64,000 nucleotides of DNA. Source: Hymenopus coronatus. Its lineage: Eukaryota; Arthropoda; Insecta; Mantodea; Hymenopodidae. Both the position numbers and the translations under genes were made by a program. This document shows, one piece after another, positions 53,945 to 64,000 of the stretch. The stretch covers positions 443,501 to 507,500 of the forward strand of contig CM060891.1 in the NCBI GenBank assembly GCA_030762935.1, given 5' to 3'. The notes under the pieces are model-generated. The model did not search any database and was not told the DNA's origin. It saw only the letters and a program-made list of their open reading frames with translations. Position 1 is the stretch's first letter. Each line of letters starts with the position of its first letter.

Positions 53945-55560
53945 CGGTGTGCCCCTTCCATTTCGAACTTCTAATTCTTAATTCATGTTGCATATAATAA
54001 GATCTTCAGCAGAAGAAAACAAGACAGCCCAGTGTGCCCCTTCCTTACTGAAATCCTAATTCTTAAATCATGTTTCATAATTGTGGTTTTCTGGACCAGA
54101 AAAAAACAAAAGCCCAGTGTGCCCCTTCCTTACTGAATGCTTAGATCTAAATTCATGTTTCATATATTGCGGTTTTCTGGACAAGAAAACATCACAGCTC
54201 AGTGTGCCCCTTCCTTACTAAACTCTTAGATATGCAATCATGTTTCATATATTATGGTTTTCTGGAGAAGAAAACAAGACAGCCCAGTGTGCCCTTTCCT
54301 TACTGAAATGTTTGATCTTAATTCATGTTGCATATTTTAAGGTTCTCTGGAGAAGACAAAACAGCCCAGTGTGCCCCTTCCTTACTGAACAACCTAGATC
54401 TTAATTCATGTTCCATTTATTAAGGTTTTCTGCAAAAGAAATCAAGGCAGCCCTGTGTGCCCCTTCCTTTCCGATCTCCTAATTCTTAATTCATGTTTCA
54501 TATATTGCGTATTTCTGTAGAAGAAAACAAGACAGCTCAGTGTGTCCCTTCGTTATGAACTCTTAGATCTTTTTTCACGTTTCATATATTAAGGTTTTCG
54601 GCAGAAGATATCAAGACAGCCCTATGTGCCCTTTCCTTACTCAACTCCTAGATCCTAATTCATGTTTGATATATTGTGGTTTTCTGGAGAAGAAAACAAG
54701 GGTGTGCCCCTTCCTTACTGAAATCTTAGAATTTAATTCATTTTTCATATATTAAGGTCTTCTGGACAAGAAAACAAGACAGTTCAGTGTGCCCCTTCCT
54801 TACTGAGCTCTTAGATCTTATTCATTGGATAAAATGTGTCAAATTTACACTTTAATTGCTTCACTAAGTAACAAATTACCTGGAATGTTTTGAAGGCATA
54901 TGTTGCCTACATCATCAACAAATTTAAAAAATGTCCAGGTAATTTATTACTTAGTGACACAAATCAAGTGTAAATTAGACTCATTTTATCCAATATGTAA
55001 TTATTCTTCACTGTAATCACTTCCAGTATTTTGATTCCTTTGATCTCAGATCTTAATTCATGTTTTATATATTGCGGTTTTCTGGACAAGAAAACAAAAG
55101 AGCCCAGTGTGCCCCTTCCTTACTGAACTCTTAGATCTTAATTCATGTTTTATATATTGCGGTTTTCTGGACAAGAAAACAAAAGAGCCCAGTGTGCCTC
55201 TTCCTTACTGAACTCTTAGATCTTAATTCATGTTTCAATTATTGCAGTTTTCTGGAGAAGAAAACAAGACAGCTCATAGCTTGCCTTTGTTACAGAGCTC
55301 CTGTATATTGTTTGATGTTTTATTTATTAATATTATCTGGAGAAGTAAGCTAGACAGCTCAGTATGTGCTTTACATAACAAAATCATAGATATTATTTGA
55401 TGTTTCATATATTAAGATATTCTGGAGAACAAAGGAAGACCATCGTATGTGCCTCTTCCTTATGAAAGTCCTAGATCTCTCCTTAATTTTTATGTGCATA
55501 ACGTCATCTATAGCAAGGACATTCATCCCTCAGTGTGTCCCTTTTTAATAGAAATCACAT
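53945..55560. repeat. 85-bp minisatellite, locus 2
   Basis: The phase mark cagtgtgccccttccttact recurs near 54030, 54115, 54200, 54285, 54367, 54453, 54538, 54622, 54785, 55101 and 55185, mostly 82-86 bp apart. It then decays through 55270, 55355 and 55440. The unit matches the array at 33940-34375 (ggttttctggagaagaaaac, attcatgtttcatatatta). The array is split near 54824-55040 by a foldback element. The outer units at the right are the most diverged. Confidence 0.95.
54824..54994. mobile_element. Foldback MITE with about 65-bp inverted arms
   Basis: The 171-bp stretch starts ATTGGATAAAATGTGTC and ends with the inverted form of ATTGGATAAAATGAGTC. The arms also share AATTTACACTT, CACTAAGTAA and AAATTACCTGGA, so the arms pair over about 65 bp around a short centre (atgttgcctacatcatc). 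It lies inside the 85-bp minisatellite. About 45 bp of unique sequence follows (54995-55040) before the array resumes, so the true insertion may be slightly larger. No clear target duplication, no ORF, superfamily unknown. Confidence 0.85.
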
Positions 55561-56661
55561 AGTGATAAGTTTAACACATTTACAGCTGAATCAACTCTTG
55601 GTTATCTTCTGTGTTGTCTTGCAAGTCAATACTTGTAGCCTTTGTGCAGGTAAATTTCACAATTAGTGCTTGGTATTGACCAGGTAGTATAATTTTAACT
55701 CTTTATAATGAATATGTATGTTCAAGAGAGAAATACAATTTACATGTTTTTTTTTTTTTTTTTTTTTTTATATATATTTTCAGTACAGAAGTAGCTGCTG
55801 CTTGTGAGTCAAAGCCTCATGTTCAGGTTTGAAATGACTCAATTTGAAATTCTATTCAGTTTACTGACACAGTTTTTACAACTGATACTCACATTACACA
55901 GCAGTGTCATTTTATTTGTGCTGGCTTTGATAACCAAATATCCTTAACGATTTTCATCTAAAATCAGTACAGGTTTTGAACCTTTCTTAAGCAAGGAGTA
56001 ATGCAAATAAAACTAAATTAAGTCACCTTTTAGAAAACTATTGGATTGATGAACTGAATATTTTTAATTTTTACTATTAGTTTTCAGCCTATATCATACA
56101 GAATGTGACAAAGTAAACATAGTTTTAAGTTGTTTAAAAAATTAGTTGCATTAACATAAGGATTGATTGTTATGGTAACAGTTTCTTCTATAATTTTCAT
56201 AATAAATGAATTTCCAATATGTGGTGCAGGTAATATATTTAGGGAGATCTGTTCCCATAGCAATGAAACAACATTTTCTCCTTCCTTATGAAAGAAGAGA
56301 GAAAAGTACAAGATGGAGACAAAGTATTTATTATGTTCTGCAGACATGAATATAGTACACAAAGCTCAGTATGAGGAGAATGAACAGAATCAACCATAAA
56401 GGGGCTCAAACTGTACGTATATTTTTTTATCAAAATTTTTCTTCCTCATTCAGGGATAATCCTTGTCCCTATGAAGGAAAATATTATCGTCCAGAGAGAT
56501 TTTAAACTTTGCTGATAAACTAATAAAGTGCATGTAAAAAAATAGTTTTCTCACGTTTCACGAGACATTTTTTTGCAAACTGACCAACATTCACGCGTTA
56601 TTCAGAAATGAAATGCCAACCCTGAGTGTTGAATGCCATCACCGTTACAGAACTATGCACT
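55561..56661. other. AT-rich non-coding stretch
   Basis: No gene is supported. A run of about 24 T lies at 55747-55770. Confidence 0.5.
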
Positions 56662-56740
56662 AAAGCTTGGAACAGGCTTCAATTAAATGTTCTAAAGCAG
56701 CATCTCCTCAACAATACAACACTTTACATTTTGTTTACCT

Positions 56741-59700
56741 TTATAAGGACAATTCATTAGCATGCACTGCCGAACTCGGGTCTGCTGAACCAAGAGAGTC
56801 TGTTTGTACTGCCAACCTCGTGTCTGCTGAGCCAAGAGAGTCTGTTTGTACTGCCACACTCGGGTCTGCTGAGCCAAGAGAGTCTGTTTGTACTGCCACA
56901 CTCGGGTCTGCTGAGCTAAGAGAGTCTGTTTGTACTGCCACACTCGGGTCTGCTGAGCTAAGAGAGTCTGTTTGTACTGCCACACTCGGGTCTGCTGAGC
57001 TAAGAGAGTCTGTTTGTACTGCCACACTCGGGTCTGCTGAGTCAAGAGAAAGTGTTTGTACTGCCACACTCGGGTCTGCTGAGCTAAGAGAGTCTGTTTG
57101 TACTGCCACACTCGGGTCTGCTGAGCCAAGAGAGTCTGTTTGTACTGCCACACTCGGGTCTGCTGAGCTAAGAGAGTCTGTTTGTACTGCCACACTCGGG
57201 TCTGCTGAGCTAAGAGAGTCTGTTTGTACTGCCACCCTCGTGTCTGCTGAGCCAAGAGAGTCTGTTTGTACTGCCACACTCGGGTCTGCTGAGCTAAGAG
57301 AGTCTGTTTGTACTGCCACACTCGGGTCTGCTGAGCTAAGAGAGTCTGTTTGTACTGCCACACTCGGGTCTGCTGAGCTAAGAGAGTCTGTTTGTACTGC
57401 CACACTCGGGTCTGCTGAGCAAAGAGAGTCTGTTTGTACTGCCACACTCGGGTCTGCTGAGCTAAGAGAGTCTGTTTGTACTGCCACACTCGGGTCTGCT
57501 GAGCTAAGAGAGTCTGTTTGTACTGCCACACTCGGGTCTGCTGAGCTAAGAGAGTCTGTTTGTACTGCCACCCTCGTGTCTGCTGAGCCAAGAGAGTCTG
57601 TTTGTACTGCCACACTCGGGTCTGCTGAACCAAGAGAGTCTGTTTGTACTGCCACCCTCGTGTCTGCTGAACCAAGAGAGTCTGTTTGTACTGCCACCCT
57701 CGTGTCTGCTGAGCCAAGAGAGTCTGTTTGTACTGCCACACTCGGGTCTGCTGAGCCAAGAGAGTCTGTTTGTACTGCCACCCTCGTGTCTGCTGAACCA
57801 AGAGAGTCTGTTTGTACTGCCACACTCGGGTCTGCTGAACCAAGAGAGTCTGTTTGTACTGCCACCCTCGTGTCTGCTGAGCCAAGAGAGTCTGTTTGTA
57901 CTGCCACCCTCGTGTCTGCTGAGTCAAGAGAGTCTGTTTGTACTGCCACACTCGGGTCTGCTGAGTCAAGAGAGTCTGTTTGTACTGCCACACTCGGGTC
58001 TGCTGAGCTAAGAGAGTCTGTTTGTACTGCCACACTCGTGTCTGCTGAGCCAAGAGAGTCTGTTTGTACTGCCACACTCGGGTCTGCTGAACCAAGAGAG
58101 TCTGTTTGTACTGCCACACTCGGGTCTGCTGAGCTAAGAGAGTCTGTTTGTACTGCCACACTCGGGTCTGCTGAGCTAAGAGAGTCTGTTTGTACTGCCA
58201 CCCTCGTGTCTGCTGAGCCAAGAGAGTCTGTTTGTACTGCCACACTCGGGTCTGCTGAACCAAGAGAGTCTGTTTGTACTGCCACACTCGGGTCTGCTGA
58301 GCTAAGAGAGTCTGTTTGTACTGCCACACTCGGGTCTGCTGAGCTAAGAGAGTCTGTTTGTACTGCCACACTCGTGTCTGCTGAGCCAAGAGAGTCTGTT
58401 TGTACTGCCACACTCGGGTCTGCTGAACCAAGAGAGTCTGTTTGTACTGCCACACTCGGGTCTGCTGAACCAAGAGAGTCTGTTTGTACTGCCACACTCG
58501 TGTCTGCTGAGCCAAGAGAGTCTGTTTGTACTGCCACCCTCGTGTCTGCTGAGCTAAGAGAGTCTGTTTGTACTGCCACACTCGGGTCTGCTGAGCTAAG
58601 AGAGTCTGTTTGTACTGCCACACTCGGGTCTGCTGAGCTAAGAGAGTCTGTTTGTACTGCCACCCTCGTGTCTGCTGAGCTAAGAGAGTCTGTTTGTACT
58701 GCCACACTCGGGTCTGCTGAGCTAAGAGAGTCTGTTTGTACTGCCACACTCGGGTCTGCTGAGCCAAGAGAGTCTGTTTGTACTGCCACACTCGGGTCTG
58801 CTGAGCTAAGAGAGTCTGTTTGTACTGCCACACTCGGGTCTGCTGAGTCAAGAGAGTCTGTTTGTACTGCCACACTCGGGTCTGCTGAACCAAGAGAGTC
58901 TGTTTGTACTGCCACACTCGGGTCTGCTGAACCAAGAGAGTCTGTTTGTACTGCCACACTCGGGTCTGCTGAGCTAAGAGAGTCTGTTTGTACTGTCACA
59001 CTCGTGTCTGCTGAGCCAAGAGAGTCTGTTTGATCTGCCACACTCGTGTCTGCTGAGCCAAGAGAGTCTGTTTGTACTGCCACCCTCGTGTCTGCTGAGC
59101 CAAGAGAGTCTGTTTGTACTGTCACACTCGTGTCTGCTGAACCAAGAGAGTCTGTTTGTACTGCCACCCTCGTGTCTGCTGAGCCAAGAGAGTCTGTTTG
59201 TACTGCCACACTCGGGTCTGCTGAACCAAGAGAGTCTGTTTGTACTGCCACACTCGGGTCTGCTGAACCAAGAGAGTCTGTTTGTACTGCCACACTCGGG
59301 TCTGCTGAGCTAAGAGAGTCTGTTTGTACTGCCACACTCGTGTCTGCTGAGCCAAGAGAGTCTGTTTGTACTGCCACACTCGGGTCTGCTGAGCTAAGAG
59401 AGTCTGTTTGTACTGCCACACTCGGGTCTGCTGAGCTAAGAGAGTCTGTTTGTACTGCCACACTCGGGTCTGCTGAGCTAAGAGAGTCTGTTTGTACTGC
59501 CACACTCGGGTCTGCTGAACCAAGAGAGTCTGTTTGTACTGCCACACTCGGGTCTGCTGAGCTAAGAGAGTCTGTTTGTACTGCCACACTCGGGTCTGCT
59601 GAGCTAAGAGAGTCTGTTTGTACTGCCACACTCGGGTCTGCTGAGCTAAGAGAGTCTGTTTGTACTGCCACACTCGGGTCTGCTGAGTCAAGAGAGTCTG

Positions 59701-60763
59701 TTTGTACTGCCACACTCGGGTCTGCTGAGCTAAGAGAGTCTGTTTGTACTGCCACACTCGGGTCAGCTGAGCTAAGAGAGTCTGTTTGTACTGCCACACT
59801 CGGGTCTGCTGAGCTAAGAGAGTCTGTTTGTACTGCCACACTCGGGTCTGCTGAGCTAAGAGAGTCTGTTTGTACTGCCACACTCGGGTCTGCTGAGCTA
59901 AGAGAGTCTGTTTGTACTGCCACACTCGGGTCTGCTGAGCTAAGAGAGTCTGTTTGTACTGCCACACTCGGGTCTGCTGAGCTAAGAGAGTCTGTTTGTA
60001 CTGCCACACTCGGGTCTGCTGAGCTAAGAGAGTCTGTTTGTACTGCCACACTCGGGTCTGCTGAACCAAGAGAGTCTGTTTGTACTGCCACACTCGGGTC
60101 TGCTGAACCAAGAGAGTCTGTTTGTACTGCCACACTCGGGTCTGCTGAACCAAGAGAGTCTGTTTGTACTGCCACACTCGGGTCTGCTGAACCAAGAGAG
60201 TCTGTTTGTACTGCCACACTCGGGTCTGCTGAGCTAAGAGAGTCTGTTTGTACTGTCACACTCGGGTCTGCTGAACCAAGAGAGTCTGTTTGTACTGCCA
60301 CACTCGGGTCTGCTGAGCTAAGAGAGTCTGTTTGTACTGCCACACTCGGGTCTGCTGAGCTAAGAGAGTCTGTTTGTACTGTCACACTCGGGTCTGCTGA
60401 ACCAAGAGAGTCTGTTTGTACTGCCACACTCGGGTCTGCTGAGCTAAGAGAGTCTGTTTGTACTGCCACACTCGGGTCTGCTGAGCTAAGAGAGTCTGTT
60501 TGTACTGCCACACTCGGGTCTGCTGAGCTAAGAGAGTCTGTTTGTACTGCCACACTCGGGTCTGCTGAGTCAAGAGAAAGTGTTTGTTCTGGCACAATCG
60601 GGTATGTTGAGCCAAGAGAATCTGTTTGCTCAGGCACAGTTGGGTCTGTTACGCCAAGAGAATCGGTTCGCTCTGGCACAGTCGGGTCTGTTGAGCCAAA
60701 GGAACCTGTTCGCTCTGACACAGTCGAGTCTGTTGAGCCAAGAGAACCTGTTTGCTCTGGCAC
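56741..60763 (-). other. 1340-codon open frame through the 42-bp array; coding status unknown
   Basis: The longest frame in the window reads as 14-residue repeats, VQTDSLSSADPSVA with G/S, P/T and S/R variants, and leads in from a different but related repeat (TDPTVPERTDSLG) at the N-terminus. It ends ANELSL-stop. There is no signal peptide, membrane segment or known domain. The differences among units in this frame are mostly amino-acid-changing. A plus frame (ATLGSAELRESVCT repeats, 788 and 591 codons) and a second minus frame (WQYKQTLLAQQTRV repeats) are also open. Openness is therefore explained by the unit having few stop codons and a length divisible by 3, and by itself it is not evidence of a gene. 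Confidence 0.25.
56762..60580. repeat. 42-bp minisatellite, homogeneous block
   Basis: About 91 units of tctgctgagctaagagagtc tgtttgtactgccacactcg gg (42 bp in total) differ at only a few positions: gagcta/gagcca/gaacca/gagtca, cacactcggg versus caccctcgtg, and rare gtcaca. Nearly all units keep the 42-bp length. Because 42 is 14 codons, frames stay open on both strands. The array continues at the right in a diverged form to the window edge. Confidence 0.98.
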
Positions 60764-63700
60764 AGTCAGGTCTGTTGAAACAGAGAGAAACGGTCTTCTC
60801 TACCACAGTCGGGTCTGTTGAGCCAAGAGAATCTCTTTGCTCAGGCACAGTTGGGTCTGCTGAGCCAAGAGAACCTGTTTGCACTGGCACAGTCGGGTCT
60901 CTTGAGTCAAGAGAAACTGTCTGCTCTGGCACAGTAGAGTGTGCTGAGCCAAGACAACCTGTTTGCTCTGATACAGATGGGTTTCCTGAGCCAAGAGAGT
61001 CTGTATTCTCTGGAAAAGTCAGGTTTGCTGAGCTAACAGAGTATCTGCTCTGTAAGTCGGGGCTGCTGAGTCAAAAGATTCTGTCAGCTCTAGCACAGTC
61101 AGGTCTGCTAGGCCAAGTGAATCTGTTTGATCTGGCACAGTCAGGTCTACTGAGCCAAGAAAGTCTGTCTGCTCTAGCACAGACGGGTCTGTTGAGAAGA
61201 GGGAGTCTGTTAGCTTTGGCAAAACCCGGTCTGTTGAGGCAAGAGAGTCTGTCTGCTCTAGCACACTCGGGTCTGCTGAGGCAAGCGAGTCTATCTGCTT
61301 TGGCACAGTCAGGTCTGCTGAGCTAAGAAATTCTGTCTGCTCTAGCACAGTCAGGTCTGCTGAGCCAAGAGAGTCTATCTGCTCTAGCACAGTTGGGTCC
61401 ATTGAGGCAAGAGAGTCTGTCTGCTCTAGCAAAGACGGGTCTGTTGAGACAAGAGAGTCTGTAAGCTTTGGCAAAGTCCGATCAGTTGAGGCAAGAGAGT
61501 CTGTCTGCTCTAGCACACTCGGGTTTGCTGAGGCAAGCAAGTCTATCTGCTTTGGCACAGTCAGGTCTGCTGAGCCAAGAGAGTCTGTCTGCTCTAGCAC
61601 AGTCAGGTCTGTTGAGGCAGGAGAGTCTGTTAGCTTTATCACAATCTGGTCTGTTGAGCCAAGAGAGTTGTTTTCTCTGGTATAGTCGGGTTTACTGAGG
61701 CAACAGAGTCTGTCTGCACTGGCACAGTTGGGTATGCTGAGGCATGAGAGTCTGTCTGCTTTGGCACATTCGGGTCTACTGAACCAAGAGAGTCTGTTTT
61801 CTCTGGCACATTCGGGTCTCTAGAGGAAAGAGAGTCTGTCTGCTCTAGCACAATTGGGTCTGTTGAGGCAAGAGAGAGTGTCTGCTCTAGCACAGTCGGG
61901 TCTTTGAGATATGAGAGTCTGGCTACTCTGGCACACTCGGGTCCACTGAGCCAAGAGGGTCTGTCTTCTCTAGGATAGTCATGTGTGTTGAGGCTTGAGA
62001 TGGTCTGCTCTATCACAGTCAGGTCATCTGAGCCAAGGGAGTCTGTGTTCTCTGGCAGAGTCGGGTCTGTTGAGGCAAGAGAGTCTGACTGCTCAACCAC
62101 AGTCAGGTCTGCCAAAGCAAGAGAGTCTGTCTGCTCTAGCACAGTCAGGTCTGTTGCGGCATGACAGTCTGTCTGCTCTAGCACTGACGGGTCTGTTGAG
62201 GCATGACAGACTGTCTGCTCTAGCACTGATGGGTCTGTTGAGGAAAGAGAGTCTGTTTTCTCTAGAACAGACGGGTCTGTTCAGGCAAGAGAGGCTGTTT
62301 GCTTTGGCACAGTTAAGTCAGTTGAGTCTCTCGGCTCTGGCAGGGTCGTGTCTGTTGAGCCAAGAGAGTCCGTCTGATTTAGCACAGTCGGGTCTGTTGA
62401 GCCGAGGGAGTCTGTTTGCTTTGGCACAGTTGGGTCTGCTGAGGCAAGAGAGTCATCCTTCTCTGTCACAGTCGGGTCTGCTGAGGCAAGAGAGGTTGTC
62501 TGCTCTGGCATAGTCGGATCTGCTGAGGCAAGAGAGTTTGTCTGCAATAGCACAGTGGGGTCTGTTGAGACAAGAGAGTCTGTCTGCTCTACCACAGTTA
62601 GGTCTGTTGAGGCAAGAGAGTCTGTCTGCTCTAGAACAGTCGGGTCTACTGAGCCAAAAGAGTCTGTGTTCTCTGGCACAGTCGGGTTTGTTGAGGCAAG
62701 AGAGTCTGTCAGCTCTGGCACAGTCGGGTCTGTTGAGGCAAAAGAGTCGGTCTTCTCTATTACAGTCAGGTCAGTTGAGGCAAGAGAGTCTGTCTGCACT
62801 AACACAGTCAGGTCTATTGAGGCAAGAAAGTCTGTCTGCTCTAGCACAGACGGGTCTGTTGAGGTAAGAGAGTCTGTCTGCTCTAGCACAGTTGGGTCTG
62901 TTGAGCCAAGAGCATCTGTCTGCTCTAGCACAGTCAGGTCTGCTGAGCCAAGAGAGTCTGGCTGCTCTGGCACAGTCAGGTCTGCTGAGCCAAGAGAGTC
63001 TGGCTGCTGTAGCAAAGTCAGGTTTGTTGAGGCAAGAGAGTCTGTCTGTTCTAGCACTGACGGGTATTTTGAGGCAAGAGCGTCTGTCTCCTCTAGCACA
63101 GACGGGTATATTGAGACAAGAGAGACTGCTTTGGCACAGTCGGGTCTGTTGAGGCAAGAGTCTGTCTGCTCTGGCAGAGTCGGGTCTGTAGAGCTAAGAG
63201 TGTCTGACTGATCTAGCACAGTCAGGTATGTTGAGCTAAGAGAGTCTGTCTTCTCTAGTACAGTCTGGTCTGTTGAGCCAAGAGAGTCTGTTTGCTCTGG
63301 CGGGCAGGGTCTGCTGAGGCAAGAGAGTCATACTTCTCTGGCACAGTTTGGTCTGCTGGGGCAAGAGAGGTTGTCTGCTCTGGTAGAATCGTGTCTGTTG
63401 AGGCAAGAGTCTAAGTTCTCTGACAGAATCGGGTCTGCCGAGGCAAGAGAGTTTGTCTGATCTAGCACAGTCGGTTGGCTGAGACAAGAGAGTCTGTCTT
63501 CTCTAGCACAGTCAGGTCTGTTGAGACAAGAGTGTCTGTCTGCTCTAGCACACTCTGGTCTGCTGATCCAAGAGAGTCTGTCTCCTCTAGCACAGTAGGG
63601 TCTACTGAGCCAAGAGAGAGTGTCTGCTCTAGCACAGCCGGGTCTATTGAGGCAAGAGAGTCTGTCTGCTCTAGCACAGTCGGGTCTGTTGAGGCAAGAG

Positions 63701-64000
63701 AGTCGATCTGCTCTAGCACAGACGGGTCTGAGGCAAGAGAGTCTGTCCTCTCTAGCACACTCAGGTCTGCTGAGGCAAGAGAGTCTATCTGCTCTAGCAC
63801 AGTCAGGTCTGTTGAGGCAAGAGAGTCTGTTAGCTTTGGCACAAATGGGTCTGTTGAGCCAAGAGAGTAGTTTTCTCTGGCATAGTCGGGTCTACAGAGG
63901 CAATAGGGTCTGTCTGCTCTGGCACAGTCGAGTCTGTTGAGGCAAGAGAGTCTGTCTGCTCTGGCACAGTCACATCTGTTGAGGCTAGAAAGTCAGTTTT
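60581..64000. repeat. 42-bp minisatellite, diverged block reaching the window edge
   Basis: About 80 further units follow the consensus gcacagtcgggtctgttgag, gcaagagagtctgtctgctc, ta. They are related to the left block (gtctgctgag, aagagagtctgt) but differ at many positions and include small length changes (39-45 bp). The minus frame remains open for shorter runs (TDPTVLEQTDSLAS repeats, up to 312 codons), as do plus frames (LLRQESLSALAQSG repeats). The array is cut by the end of the window, so its full length is unknown. Confidence 0.95.

Noticed and set aside
56692..58959. 755-codon minus ORF WQYKQTLLAQQTRV and the plus-strand ESVCTATLGSAELR ORFs
   Set aside because: They overlap the 1340-codon frame in the same 42-bp array. 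At most one frame could be a gene, and openness alone is explained by the repeat.

Overview
This is a eukaryotic, AT-rich, gene-poor window. Split genes with GT-AG introns, jockey- and I-type LINEs, BEL/Pao, Penelope-like, P/THAP, PIF/Harbinger, hAT and pogo relics and tRNA-derived SINEs together point to an arthropod, most likely an insect with a large repeat-rich genome. The species cannot be told from the sequence. There is no bacterial-style gene organisation, rRNA, genuine tRNA gene or CRISPR array.

Layout, left to right. 1-1830: satellite of about 112 bp. 2440-3290: degraded LINE gag-like ORF (minus). 3690-9245: about 75 units of an 80/70-bp satellite. 10600-12470: degraded jockey-type LINE (minus). 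12700-16755: three copies of an unnamed dispersed repeat, one hit by a pogo-like MITE and one by a recent I-type LINE that keeps an intact RNase H ORF and a 13-bp target duplication. 17281-18240: 130-bp tandem repeat. 19680-22590: CT-rich DNA and a 26-bp minisatellite holding a SINE. 22866-23086: an isolated, well-formed host-like coding exon (minus). 24288-25870: SINEs, an 84-bp tandem repeat and a LINE tail.

28500-31700 is the most gene-like part: two YY1-type motifs, an unrecognised frameshifted coding stretch (plus) and an ATF4-like bZIP domain (minus). 31684-33775 holds Penelope-like debris with inverted arms and a SINE. 33940-34375 is an 85-bp minisatellite abutting a decayed BEL/Pao element (34390-39240, minus). 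40306-43391 holds two more SINEs and a hAT-type element with a perfect 8-bp target duplication.

44891-52582 is a nested structure. A P/THAP9-like transposase relic is split first by a nearly complete two-gene PIF/Harbinger element (45390-48741) and again by a 2.45-kb DNA element with foldback ends (49841-52290). 53945-55560 is a second locus of the 85-bp minisatellite, carrying a foldback MITE. 56762 to the right edge is a 42-bp minisatellite of more than 7 kb. Its left 3.8 kb is nearly uniform and open in several frames on both strands, and its right 3.4 kb is diverged.

The genes here do not form a pathway. The window is a record of transposon insertions and tandem-array growth, with at most a few host exons (22866-23086, about 28550-30930).
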